64,000 nt of DNA from the NCBI GenBank assembly GCA_025993015.1, contig DAJPFV010000001.1, positions 372,001-436,000 of the forward strand, in the 5' to 3' direction. The notes beneath the pieces are model-generated. The model was given only the letters and a program-made list of their open reading frames with translations, ran no database searches and was not told the origin of the DNA. Positions 8,963 through 17,734 of this stretch are shown one piece after another. The position numbers and the translations under genes are program-made. This DNA is from Coriobacteriaceae bacterium. GTDB taxonomy: Bacteria; Actinomycetota; Coriobacteriia; Coriobacteriales; Coriobacteriaceae. The stretch's first letter is position 1. Every line of letters starts with the position of its first letter.

Positions 8963-11323
8963 CTAAACGCGGCGCTTAAGCTGGGCTCCACCCTCACCGG
9001 GCATCAGGCGGCGCGCGTCGTAGACCGAGTCAACGCTGCTGATGGAGGCCAGCAGCGGATCCAGACCACTCGCGTCCGAGATCTCGACCATAAAGCGCAG
9101 GGTTGCAATACCCTCGCGGTTGGTCGACGTGGCGGCAGAAAGGATATTGCCGCCCGCATCGCCAATGGCAATGGTGACATCCTTGAGAAGGCCCATGCGG
9201 TCCAGGCACTCGACCACGATCTCGACCTGGAAGAGGGTGTCGGCAGCGCCGTCCCACTCCACTTCGATCATGCGCTCGGGATGCTCCATAAGACCCTTGA
9301 CGTTGGGACAGTTGGCGCGATGCACCGAAACGCCACGACCGCGCGTGATGAAGCCGACGATGTCGTCGCCCGTCACGGGGTTGCAGCAATGAGCCAGACG
9401 GACCAGTAGGCCGCTGTTGCTCTCGCCCTTGACGATAATGCCGTTACTGGCGCTCTTGCCGCGCTTTTGCGGCTTGCGGTTGGAGCCGCGAGCAGGCTGC
9501 TTCACGACCTCGGCGATAGCCTCGGCCTTGGTGAGCTGTTCCACGGGCTTGGGGTCCAAGATTTGCTCGACCTTATTGCCCACAGCGCGCGGGGCAACCT
9601 TGCCGGCGCCGACGGCGGCAAACAGGTCCTCGAGCTGCTTGAAGTTAAACTGCTCCGCCACGGCGTTGAGCGCACGCGTCGAACGCGGCGTAGAAATGCC
9701 ATAGCCACGCTTACGCAGGTCCTTGGCCAGCATATCGCGACCAGCAGCAGCGTCATCGTCTTTGGTCGCGGCGGCAAAATAGCGGCGGATCTTTGACTTG
9801 GCGGAAGGTGTCTTAACGATCTTGAGCCAATCACGCGACGGCTTGGAACTCTTGTTAGTCAGAATCTCGACACGGTCACCCGTCTTAATCTCGTGCGTGA
9901 GCGGAGCCACCGCACCGTTGATTTTGGCGCCGACGCAATGGTTTCCCACCTCGGTGTGAACGGCGTAGGCAAAGTCGAGCGGCGTGGAGCCGGCACGAAG
10001 CGCCATGACCTCGCCCTTGGGCGTAAAGACAAAGATCTCCTGATCGAAGAGGTCGACCTTCAGCGAATGCAGGTATTCCTTGGCATCGGTGATCTCGTCG
10101 GAAGCCGCCCAATCGAGCGAATGCTTGAGCCAGTTGATCTGGTCGTCCAAACGTTGAGCGTCATTGGTCTTGGAAGCAGACGATCCGCCCGACTTCTTAT
10201 ATAGCCAGTGGGCGGCAATGCCGTACTCGGCCTGCTCATGCATCTCATAGGTTCGAATCTGAATCTCGAGCGGGCGGGCCGTGGGGCCGATAACCGTCGT
10301 ATGGAGCGACTGGTAGTTATTGACCTTGGGCATGGCGATATAATCTTTAAAGCGACCGGGCATGGGGTGCCACAGCGTATGCACCGCGCCGAGCGTGGAG
10401 TAGCAATCGCGCACCGAATGCGTGATGACGCGCAGTGCCACCAGGTCGTAAATCTCGGAGAATTCCTTGCCCTTGCGCTTCATCTTTTGGTAGATGGACC
10501 AATAGTGCTTGGAACGGCCGTTGATCTGGAAGTCTTCCAGGCCAATGCGGTTGAGCTCGTCGGTGAGCGTCTTGATGGTCTCGGCCAGATAGCGCTCACG
10601 GACCTCGCGCGACTCCGCCACCATGCGTGCGATGCGCTGGTAGGCATCGGGCTCTAGGTAGAAGAAGGACAGGTCCTCGAGCTCCCATTTAATGGAGCTC
10701 ATGCCCAGACGGTCGGCCAGGGGCGCGTACACGTCCATGGTCTCGCGAGCCTTAAACAGGCGACGATCCTCGCGCAGGGCTGCCAGCGTTCGCATGTTGT
10801 GCAGACGGTCGGCAAGCTTAACGATGATGACGCGGATGTCCTTGGACATGGCGAGGAACATCTTGCGCAGCGTGAGGGCCTGCTTCTCGTCCATGCTGTC
10901 GACTTCGATGTTGGTGAGCTTGGTCACGCCATCGACGAGCTCGGCCACCGTATCGCCAAACAGGCCGGAAACATCGGCAAGCGAGGTCTCGGTATCCTCG
11001 ACGGTATCGTGCAGCAGCGCGGCACACACCACGTCACAGTCCATCTTGAGGTCGGCCAAAATGATGGCCACTTCGACGGGATGGTTGATGTACATCTCAC
11101 CCGAGCGGCGCTTTTGGTTGCAGTGCTTCTCGGCGGCAAAGCAGTAGGCCTGCTCAACCTTAGAAAAGTCGTCCTCATTCATATATTTGAGGCACAGGCG
11201 CTCCAGCTTGTCGTAGCTGTCCGCCATAATCTCGGGCGGCAGCTCATCGGCATGCTTATAGTGCTCCATCTCCGAAAACGGCTGGAGGGTGGAATCATGG
11301 GCGGTACGGGCTGCGGCATCCAT
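8963..11323 (-). CDS. relA: Bifunctional (p)ppGpp synthetase/hydrolase (RSH)
   Basis: Protein of 786 aa, full RelA/SpoT-homologue length. Order: HD hydrolase domain with H80 and H105-D106 and the ED pair in HDTVEDT; synthetase domain with YQSLHTTV and the GRFKDYIAMPK motif near 322-333; TGS domain (about 410-470, IFVFTPKGEVMALRAGSTPLDFAYAVH); zinc-finger-like region with HCCNPV; C-terminal ACT domain (690-770). The RFKD form (RxKD, not the ExDD of monofunctional RelA) and the intact HD site mark it as bifunctional (Rel type). It makes and degrades the starvation alarmone. It starts 15 bases after the recJ-helicase stop codon, so it is probably co-transcribed with it. ATG at 11323 has an AGGGGAAGGGG SD. 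Confidence 0.96.
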   Translation of the reverse strand: MDAAARTAHDSTLQPFSEMEHYKHADELPPEIMADSYDKLERLCLKYMNEDDFSKVEQAYCFAAEKHCNQKRRSGEMYINHPVEVAIILADLKMDCDVVCAALLHDTVEDTETSLADVSGLFGDTVAELVDGVTKLTNIEVDSMDEKQALTLRKMFLAMSKDIRVIIVKLADRLHNMRTLAALREDRRLFKARETMDVYAPLADRLGMSSIKWELEDLSFFYLEPDAYQRIARMVAESREVRERYLAETIKTLTDELNRIGLEDFQINGRSKHYWSIYQKMKRKGKEFSEIYDLVALRVITHSVRDCYSTLGAVHTLWHPMPGRFKDYIAMPKVNNYQSLHTTVIGPTARPLEIQIRTYEMHEQAEYGIAAHWLYKKSGGSSASKTNDAQRLDDQINWLKHSLDWAASDEITDAKEYLHSLKVDLFDQEIFVFTPKGEVMALRAGSTPLDFAYAVHTEVGNHCVGAKINGAVAPLTHEIKTGDRVEILTNKSSKPSRDWLKIVKTPSAKSKIRRYFAAATKDDDAAAGRDMLAKDLRKRGYGISTPRSTRALNAVAEQFNFKQLEDLFAAVGAGKVAPRAVGNKVEQILDPKPVEQLTKAEAIAEVVKQPARGSNRKPQKRGKSASNGIIVKGESNSGLLVRLAHCCNPVTGDDIVGFITRGRGVSVHRANCPNVKGLMEHPERMIEVEWDGAADTLFQVEIVVECLDRMGLLKDVTIAIGDAGGNILSAATSTNREGIATLRFMVEISDASGLDPLLASISSVDSVYDARRLMPGEGGAQLKRRV

Positions 11324-11338
11324 CGAGGTCCCCTTCCC

Positions 11339-14300
11339 CTAGGCCCGCGGTACGATCGGGCGGTTAACTTTGGCTAGCATATCAGAAGCGCACGAATCGA
11401 GCGCCCAGCTCCGGAAAGCCGAAAACTCCATGCGCGAGCGCAAGCCCTCCAAATAGCGAATTGACCTGCTCAATTGCACGCGACCGGGGTTTTCGGCCAT
11501 CGCGATGCGACGGGAGTCGTCAAACCCCGAAACGCGACAGAAACCAAGCTCTTCGAAGATTCCCAGGCCGCTTTCCACCGAACGCTCGTCGACCGGCGTG
11601 CGAGCATCGATGGCAAGGCACATCTGCGCGATGTCGATATCGCTCGCGCAGAATGAATCATCCCCGGTTTTGCCGCGGTTGGAGCGCCACATGGTCTGCA
11701 GCGCGCGATAGAGCGTGACGAGTTCGTCGCGCTCGGGCGCATAGCAGTCGAGCAGGCGCTCGTTAATGCGGGCGTCGCGCGACGAATAGAGCAGATGGAT
11801 CACGGCGGGCTGTCCGTCACGACCGGCACGCCCGCTCATCTGGTTGAACTCAATGGCGCCAAACGGCATGTGGTAGAGCACGACATGGCGGATATCGGGC
11901 AGGTTGACGCCCTCGCCAAAGGCGGAGGTCGAAACGATGCAGCTGAGGCTTCCGTCTCGGAATGCTTCCTCCACGCGACGGCGATCGGAACGCGCAAGCC
12001 CCGCGTTATAGAACGCGATATGGGTTGCGCAATCGGGCACACGCTTGCGCAACGTCTTGGCGAGCGCCACGGACTGGTCGCGCGAATTGACGTAAATGAC
12101 GGTCTTCTCCCCCGTCGCCACGATCGACACCAAACGGTTCTCGCGGCTCGCAAGGTCGCGGTCGTCCTCGAGCTGCAGGTTCTCGCGCACCGTCTCGTCG
12201 ACCACCGTGCGAGTGATCGGCAACATGCGGGCAAGCTCGGCCACGACCGGAGCCGTCGCGGTGGCCGTCGCAGCCATAACGACCGGGTCGCCCAGGGCTT
12301 TGAGGATATCGGGCATGTCAAGATAGGCGCTACGGTCGCCGCCCTTGGCAAGGCCGGCGTGGTGCGCCTCATCGATAACGACAAAGCCGATGCGGCCCGA
12401 ACGCGCGAAACGGTCACGGTGGATAGACAGGAACTCGGGCGTCGTGAGCACAATACCGGTACGGCCCGAAGCTAGACCGGCGAACACGTCATCGCGTGCG
12501 GCCTCCACGGTCTCGCCGGTCAGCACGCCAACGCCAATGCCAAGCGCTGCCATCGTCGACGAGAGGTGATAGGCCTGGTCGGCAACGAGCGCGCGCAGCG
12601 GATAGACAAAGATGCTCGCACGCCCGCGAAGGACCGCCTCGCGCGCGGCATGCACATGGAAGATGAGCGACTTGCCGCGCCCCGTCCCCATAACGGCCAG
12701 AACACTTTGGTGATCGGCCAGGGCATCGAGCGCCTCGACCTGCGCGCGGTGCGGCTGGTTCGAGCCGATAAAGCTATGGATAAGCGAGCGCGTGAGCTCG
12801 GTATAGGAAAGCTGGGCGAGCGTCTCGCGTTTACGCGACTCCAGGCGCAGGCCAGAATCCGCCGGTTGCACGCCGCGGCGAAGTTCACATGCCGGATCGT
12901 CGACGCTGGGCAGCGTGGTATCGCGGACCAGAACATCCTTGATCATGAGCTTGGGCTTCACACGCCCCTGCCAATGCTCGGCAACGGCCTCGAACACCAA
13001 GTCGACAGCGCTATCGCAGTTGATGAGCTTATCGATTTGCGGCACGCGGAACATAATGGCCGGCACACTCGCGGCGCCATCGGTCGCCACAAAGCGCATG
13101 TGCTCGCCGGTTTTGCCCACCACGGCGCGGTCGCACATCGTCACGCCCTCGGCAGCCAGCAGCGGCACCTTGTTGCCCTGGCCAAACGGCTCAAGACGGG
13201 AGATCTGCTCGATGGTCTCGATATTCAGCTCGGAAAGGTCGACGGTGGCGGCGACCTCGTCGGTGCCTTCAAAGTCCTCGGCGGGAAGCTCGGACAGCAC
13301 GGCGGAAAGGCGGCGGCGGAACTCGTCGAGCTTGGATGCCTCGATGGTCACACCCACCGCACCGGCATGTCCGCCGCGACGAATCAGCAGGTCGGAACAG
13401 CGCTCGACGGCGTCAAACAGGTTAACTTTGCCCACCGAGCGACCAGAACCGCGCGCGATACCGTCCTCGATCGAGAACAGCAGCGCCGGCACGTGATAGC
13501 GGTTGGTCAGACGGCTTGCCACGATGCCCTTGACGCCCTCGTGCCAGCCTTCGCCGCCCACAACGATCGCGCGTCCGCCGTCATAGGTCTTCTCGACCTT
13601 TGCCATGGCATCGCGCGTGAGCTCCGCCTCGATCTCACGGCGCTGGCGGTTGATTTCCTCGAGCTCAGCCGCCAGCGCACTTGCTTCGATGGGATCGCGG
13701 GCAAGCAGCAGGTCGAGCGCCAGCTTGGGATCGGCCATGCGACCGGCAGCGTTTAAGCGGGGAATGAGCGAGAACGATAGGCCATCCGCCGTAATGCTCG
13801 AAAGGTCCGCCTTGGCGAGCGCGGCAAGCGCGATATAGCCGGGGCGAGCGGTTACGCGCATCTGCTGGATGCCCTCGGCAACCAGCGCACGGTTCTCGGG
13901 CGTGAGCGGCATCATGTCGGACACGGTGCCCAGCGCCGCGACCTCGATTAGCGAACGCCAATACGACGGCTTGCCCAGGCGCTCACCCAGGACTTGCACC
14001 AGCTTGAGCGCCACACCAGCACCGGCAAGTTCACGCGAGGGCCCCTCATCCTCGAGCTTGGGGTCGGTCAGGGGCACACCCTGCGGCACCTGGTCGGAGG
14101 GCTCGTGATGGTCCGTGACCACCAGATCGATTCCCAGGCTCTCCAAATAGGAAACCTCTTCCTTGGCGGCAATGCCGTTATCGACGGTCACGATCAACTG
14201 GGGGCGAGCGAGCTCGTTAACGCGGTCGAGCGCCGCGCGCGAGAGACCGTAGCCCTCGTCAAAGCGATGCGGAATAAACGGCGTGACATCGGCGCCAAAC

Positions 14301-14626
14301 GTGCGCAGTGCCTCGGTTAACAGGCAGGTCGACGTAATACCGTCAACGTCAAAATCGCCAAAGACCGCGATGTGCTCGTGGTTGCGAATAGCACGCTCGA
14401 CGCGGTCGGCAACGACCGACATGCCCGGGATAATGAGCGGGTCAGCCCAGTCGCGATCGAGCGAAGGCGTCAAAAACAGCTGGCCTTCTTCGATGGATGT
14501 AATGCCGTGCGCAACCATAATGCGCGCCACCAGCCCGGGTATTCCCAGGCCAGCCGAAAGCTCCTTTTCGAGTTCGGGGTTTTGCTGAGCGACCGCCCAG
14601 CGATGCGTCGTCTTAAGCGATGACAT
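11339..14626 (-). CDS. recJ: RecJ exonuclease fused to RecQ-like DEAH helicase
   Basis: Protein of 1095 aa made of two enzymes. Residues 1-570 are RecJ: DHH motifs (FGDFDVDG about 91-96, TVDNG, TDHHE with DHH at 172-174), the DHHA1 RGGHAGAVG motif and an OB-like domain. Residues about 605-1095 are an SF2 helicase: Walker A GTGRGKS (about 647-653), VVIDEAHH (DEAH about 752-755), MAATATATAP, STSAFGEGVNLP and MSGRAGRDG (motif VI). RecJ degrades ssDNA 5' to 3' and normally works with the separate RecQ helicase; here both are one chain. ATG at 14626 has GGGGGTGG upstream. A 21-codon reading frame overlaps the start. Confidence 0.93.
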   Translation of the reverse strand: MSSLKTTHRWAVAQQNPELEKELSAGLGIPGLVARIMVAHGITSIEEGQLFLTPSLDRDWADPLIIPGMSVVADRVERAIRNHEHIAVFGDFDVDGITSTCLLTEALRTFGADVTPFIPHRFDEGYGLSRAALDRVNELARPQLIVTVDNGIAAKEEVSYLESLGIDLVVTDHHEPSDQVPQGVPLTDPKLEDEGPSRELAGAGVALKLVQVLGERLGKPSYWRSLIEVAALGTVSDMMPLTPENRALVAEGIQQMRVTARPGYIALAALAKADLSSITADGLSFSLIPRLNAAGRMADPKLALDLLLARDPIEASALAAELEEINRQRREIEAELTRDAMAKVEKTYDGGRAIVVGGEGWHEGVKGIVASRLTNRYHVPALLFSIEDGIARGSGRSVGKVNLFDAVERCSDLLIRRGGHAGAVGVTIEASKLDEFRRRLSAVLSELPAEDFEGTDEVAATVDLSELNIETIEQISRLEPFGQGNKVPLLAAEGVTMCDRAVVGKTGEHMRFVATDGAASVPAIMFRVPQIDKLINCDSAVDLVFEAVAEHWQGRVKPKLMIKDVLVRDTTLPSVDDPACELRRGVQPADSGLRLESRKRETLAQLSYTELTRSLIHSFIGSNQPHRAQVEALDALADHQSVLAVMGTGRGKSLIFHVHAAREAVLRGRASIFVYPLRALVADQAYHLSSTMAALGIGVGVLTGETVEAARDDVFAGLASGRTGIVLTTPEFLSIHRDRFARSGRIGFVVIDEAHHAGLAKGGDRSAYLDMPDILKALGDPVVMAATATATAPVVAELARMLPITRTVVDETVRENLQLEDDRDLASRENRLVSIVATGEKTVIYVNSRDQSVALAKTLRKRVPDCATHIAFYNAGLARSDRRRVEEAFRDGSLSCIVSTSAFGEGVNLPDIRHVVLYHMPFGAIEFNQMSGRAGRDGQPAVIHLLYSSRDARINERLLDCYAPERDELVTLYRALQTMWRSNRGKTGDDSFCASDIDIAQMCLAIDARTPVDERSVESGLGIFEELGFCRVSGFDDSRRIAMAENPGRVQLSRSIRYLEGLRSRMEFSAFRSWALDSCASDMLAKVNRPIVPRA

Positions 14627-14678
14627 AGGCGCCCACCCCCGATAGGGGCAGGTCGCCGCGATACCTCTCACGGTTCAT
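14613..14678 (-). CDS. Candidate 21-aa leader peptide overlapping recJ start
   Basis: On the minus strand an ATG at 14678, with AGAGGA about 8 bases upstream, opens a 21-codon frame (begins MNRERYRGDLPL, ends GAYVIA, TAA at 14613-14615). Its last 14 bases overlap the start of the recJ fusion gene, and the recJ SD lies inside it. This geometry would couple translation of the two. The peptide itself resembles nothing I know, so it may be a chance frame. Confidence 0.35.
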   Translation of the reverse strand: MNRERYRGDLPLSGVGAYVIA

Positions 14679-14901
14679 AGCGATGAGTCCTCTGTGTATG
14701 CCCGCTTCGGCAGGCAGATCTGTTGAACGGATTTATTATACCGTGCGGCACGGACGTACAACGTCCAGCACACCGCGGTTTCGATAAACGAGGGCGGTAA
14801 TAGCCTCGAAATATTCGAGCGTTTCTGACGCACGGACGCATGCGAGCGTCTAGCATATCCATTCAAAACGGATTCACGAGCAAAGGGAGTCACAAGAGCA
14901 T

Positions 14902-15900
14902 ATGAAGCAATGGGTTGGACTGGGCAAGTTTCTCGCGGGGCACATGCAGATCATCGTTCCGATTTGCGTGGCGCTCGGCGTGCTCTTTCCCCAACAGATT
15001 GGCGTACTCAAGCCCATCGTTCCCACCTTGTTTGCCTTTATGACGTTTCAGGGCGCGCTCAGCAACACCTTTCACCAGGTAACCGAGGTGTTCCGCCGTC
15101 CGTTGCACCTAGTCTTGGCGCTGCTCGTCTCGGCGGTGCTTATTCCCATCGCGGCGTATGCCATGGGGTCACTCTTCTTTGGCTCCAACCCCAACCTTGT
15201 CTGCGGCATCGTGCTCGAGTACAGCGCGCCCGTGGCCGTCACCGCTTTTATGTGGATCAGCATGTTCGGCGGCAACGGCCCGCTCGCGCTCACCATCATC
15301 CTGACGTCCTCGGTTATCTCCCCTGTGACGATTCCGCTCACGCTCAAGCTCCTGTTGGGCGCCACCGTCTCGATCGATGTGCCGAGCATGATGCAAGACA
15401 TGGCCTTTATGATCGCCATCCCCGCTGTGCTCGGTATTGTCATCAATGAACTCACGCGCGGCTGGGGCCACGAGAAACTCTCTCCCGCGCTCTCGCCCGC
15501 CTGCAAGTTCATGATGATGGGTGTCATCGCGTCCAACTCCACCGCTATGAGCGAGTACGTGCTACACATGAATGTTGAGCGCTTAGAAGTCGCGCTCTTT
15601 ATCCTGGTGTTCGCCATCAGCGGCTTTATCATCGGCGTCCTGATCGCCCGGGCCCTGCACCTGCCGTATAGCGAGACGACCACCATGTGCTTTACCTGCG
15701 GCATGCGCAACATCTCTTCGGGTGCCGTCATCGCCACGCAGTATTTTCCCGGCGAAGTGGTATTCCCCGTCATGTGCGGCACGCTGTTTCAGCAGGTGTT
15801 GGCCTCAATTATCGGACACCTCTTTGAGCGTCTGACCGGCGAGGAGCGCGCCGCCCAGCGCAAGCGGGTCGAGGCCAGCCGCGATGCCATGGAACGCTAG
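14902..15900 (+). CDS. BASS-family (bile acid:sodium symporter) transporter
   Basis: Integral membrane protein of 332 aa with about nine or ten hydrophobic segments in the pattern of the bile acid:Na+ symporter superfamily. Family features visible: FMTFQGALSNTF near 46-57, the crossover region EYSAPVAVTAFMW and TCGMRNISSGAVIATQYF in the C-terminal half. Members carry bile acids, pantoate, 2-keto acids or other organic anions with Na+; arsenite carriers (ACR3) are a sister group but their signature is not clear here. Substrate unknown. ATG at 14902; a GGGAG lies rather far upstream (about 14 bases). Single gene divergent from recJ. No bile-acid genes are adjacent. Confidence 0.8.
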   Translation: MKQWVGLGKFLAGHMQIIVPICVALGVLFPQQIGVLKPIVPTLFAFMTFQGALSNTFHQVTEVFRRPLHLVLALLVSAVLIPIAAYAMGSLFFGSNPNLVCGIVLEYSAPVAVTAFMWISMFGGNGPLALTIILTSSVISPVTIPLTLKLLLGATVSIDVPSMMQDMAFMIAIPAVLGIVINELTRGWGHEKLSPALSPACKFMMMGVIASNSTAMSEYVLHMNVERLEVALFILVFAISGFIIGVLIARALHLPYSETTTMCFTCGMRNISSGAVIATQYFPGEVVFPVMCGTLFQQVLASIIGHLFERLTGEERAAQRKRVEASRDAMER

Positions 15901-15930
15901 ACTGTCCGCATTACGCGGGTGATAGTCTTG

Positions 15931-16728
15931 CTATACGAGCGTTTCCAGATGCGCACGCAGGCGCTCAGCATCGATATCGAGCGTGGTCTCGGCATTAACC
16001 TGGGCCAAACGATAGCCGACAAAGTAGGGCGAAACCACCCAACGCGGCAGCGCCTTGGCAATGGTCCGACCGCCCAGGTGATAGAAGAACAAGTTGTACG
16101 ACTCTGCGCGACCACCGTGGTGCCCGTTTAGGATATAGCGCAGAGCTACCTGGATCGCATCGGCAAAGAGATCCGCCTCGGCTTGGTCTCGTGCGTCATC
16201 GCTGGCGGCGATTCCCTGTGGAGCCGAGACGTTGACCTCAAAGAATCCCATGATCGGCTCGGTTGAGATGTTGACCGAGATTCTCCCCTGCCGCCAGACA
16301 TCGATGCCTTCAAAGTTGGCTGAGGTCAGCGCCGCATAGCCGTCCTCCTGCTCCAAACCCACAATCTGCATGTGCGGATGGACCAGACTGCCGCCCGAAA
16401 GTGGGCCCTTGTTCTTGTACATGAGAACGCTGCGATACTGCCGGGAGTCAATCATCCGCTGCCAGCAATCCAGGGCAAACCGCATAACATGATGCAGCTC
16501 GTCCGGCGCATAGGTCACCAGGTCGGCGTCATGGTCGGACGACTCAATCAATACGGTCTGGCGAGTGGCCCGCAAGGTCTTAAACTTATTCTCGAGCCAG
16601 ATGCAGTCACCGTCGCGCCGGATGATATTGGCGAGTTCCTCGGTATCGCAAAAGGGGCACGCGGTGCCGGGACGACGGTTGTCGTCGGGCTTACCGTTCG
16701 CCTGCTGAACGTCAAATACCAGCGCCAC
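15931..16728 (-). CDS. DUF4931 / GalT-like HIT-superfamily protein
   Basis: Protein of 265 aa related to galactose-1-phosphate uridylyltransferase. It has an N-terminal zinc-type pair CPFC (about 25-28) and the HIT-like active-site strand GGSLVHPHMQIVGL (HPHMQ, about 112-125), as in the HPHxQ of GalT. Shorter than true GalT (about 340-500 aa) and matching the uncharacterised DUF4931 group. A nucleotidyl transfer reaction is plausible; the substrate is unknown. It begins 3 bases after the cutC stop codon, so the two are one operon and probably one function. Starts ATG at 16728. Confidence 0.75.
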   Translation of the reverse strand: MALVFDVQQANGKPDDNRRPGTACPFCDTEELANIIRRDGDCIWLENKFKTLRATRQTVLIESSDHDADLVTYAPDELHHVMRFALDCWQRMIDSRQYRSVLMYKNKGPLSGGSLVHPHMQIVGLEQEDGYAALTSANFEGIDVWRQGRISVNISTEPIMGFFEVNVSAPQGIAASDDARDQAEADLFADAIQVALRYILNGHHGGRAESYNLFFYHLGGRTIAKALPRWVVSPYFVGYRLAQVNAETTLDIDAERLRAHLETLV

Positions 16729-16731
16729 GGG

Positions 16732-17409
16732 TTATACCCCCAGCGGCACGATCTTGGTGCCATGGAGCTCGGAGACGCCCAGTGCCGCCGCCACGGTATC
16801 GCGGTTGGCCGTGGAAATGCCGCCACCGGGAAGGATGGTCAGGCGGTCGTCCGCGTACTCGATCAAGCGGACCAGGTTTTCGAAGTTGTCCTCGATCGGC
16901 GTACCGGCAGTGCCACCGTGCGTCAGAATGCGCGTGACGCCGCAGTCGGCGAGCGTGTCAATGGCGTCCAGCTGAGCCTCGGGCGAGAGCTGGTCAAACG
17001 CCATGTGGAAAGTGATGTCGATAGGATCGCGCTTGCACTCCTCGGTCGCGCAGCCCGCAGCCATCACGAGGGCGCCAAGCGTAAGTTCGTCGAGCGCCCA
17101 TCCGCCAGCGCAGGGCTTGCAGCAGCCAAAGACCAAGCCGTCAACGCCCGCACTTACGGCAAGGCCCAGATCCATCTCCATCATACGCAGCTCGTCCTGG
17201 TTGTAGTGAAAGTCGCCGCCACGCGGGCGAATCATGCACATCACCCGTGCATCGTGCTCGTGAGCATAGTTGGTCGTAGCGCTGATAACGCCGGCCGAAG
17301 GCGTAGTGCCACCAACGGCAAGGTTGTCGCACAGCTCGATACGCCTTGCACCGGCATCGATAGCCGCCGGCACCCGCTCAAAGTTCTCGGCACAAAACTC
17401 GTACAGCAT
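16732..17409 (-). CDS. cutC: CutC family protein (TIM-barrel)
   Basis: Protein of 225 aa of the CutC family. Features: start MLYEFCAENFERV, then AGARRIELCDNLAVGGTTPS, VMCMIRPRGGDFHY, DGLVFGC, TFHMAFD and ILTHGGTAGT, all family-conserved. CutC was named for copper homeostasis in E. coli, but the copper role is disputed and the fold suggests a metabolic enzyme. ATG at 17409 is chosen since the conserved N terminus begins there and GGGGG lies just upstream; a longer in-frame extension to 17649 is non-conserved and overlaps repeats. Tightly linked to the DUF4931 gene. A long palindrome lies just upstream at 17468-17536. Confidence 0.9.
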   Translation of the reverse strand: MLYEFCAENFERVPAAIDAGARRIELCDNLAVGGTTPSAGVISATTNYAHEHDARVMCMIRPRGGDFHYNQDELRMMEMDLGLAVSAGVDGLVFGCCKPCAGGWALDELTLGALVMAAGCATEECKRDPIDITFHMAFDQLSPEAQLDAIDTLADCGVTRILTHGGTAGTPIEDNFENLVRLIEYADDRLTILPGGGISTANRDTVAAALGVSELHGTKIVPLGV

Positions 17410-17467
17410 AGATAGACCCCCAAAGACAGCAGATGTTTTCCGACGGGCATTGTCACACACCCCCATG

Positions 17468-17536
17468 AAGTTGCGGTGGAATAGGGACTCTTTTGGCCTC
17501 TGAGGCTCCCATTTAGTCCCTATTCCACCGCAACTT
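17468..17536. repeat. Perfect 22-bp inverted repeat
   Basis: Arms at 17468-17489 and 17515-17536 are perfect complements over 22 bases (core GCGGTGGAATAGGGACT). The 25-base loop has its own small hairpin GGCCTC/GAGGCT. It would form a very stable stem in RNA from either strand. There is no T-run on either side, so it is not a typical terminator. Confidence 0.9.
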
Positions 17537-17591
17537 AAAGGGGTAGTCGTTGGCATCTGCCACAACGTCGATGTTTTGGCGAAGTCAGCGA

Positions 17592-17690
17592 AAGCCCGCC
17601 AGAGCGAGCAAGGTGCCTTGAAACAAGGCGGCATTGACCTTCTGGTCATGCCGCCGAAGTTGAAAGGCAGATTGCCGCCCTGGCGGGCTT
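17592..17690. repeat. Nested inverted-repeat element, about 100 bp
   Basis: Outer perfect arms AAGCCCGCCAG (17592-17602) and CTGGCGGGCTT (17680-17690) enclose an inner stem GGCGGCATTGACC (17627-17639) / GGTCATGCCGCC (17644-17655) with one bulge, and a smaller AAGGtGCCTT stem. The fold is branched and compact, as in some small mobile palindromes or structured RNAs. No coding potential. Confidence 0.7.
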
Positions 17691-17703
17691 GCAGCGTCGA
17701 GCC

Positions 17704-17731
17704 GTTACGCGGTTTGGTAAAACCGCGTAAC
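17704..17731 (-). terminator. Hairpin after livF, probable operon end
   Basis: GTTACGCGGTTT / AAACCGCGTAAC, 12 bp perfect with a 4-base loop, beginning 3 bases after the livF stop codon. No clear T-run, so confidence is moderate. Confidence 0.55.
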
Positions 17732-17734
17732 TAG

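Larger units (their letters stand above)
17410..17734. other. Gene-free gap filled with palindromes (cutC-livF)
   Basis: About 325 bases without a gene. It holds three separate structured elements, listed individually: 17468-17536, 17592-17690 and 17704-17731. Any cutC promoter must lie in or beside these. Confidence 0.7.

Noticed and set aside
9417..11377. Long plus-strand frames opposite the rsh gene
   Set aside because: These are antisense shadows of the 786-codon rsh gene, with no SD and no known domains.
17409..17649. Longer cutC with 80 more residues
   Set aside because: The extension runs through the 22-bp inverted repeat and other palindromes and is not family sequence; an SD sits before the ATG at 17409.
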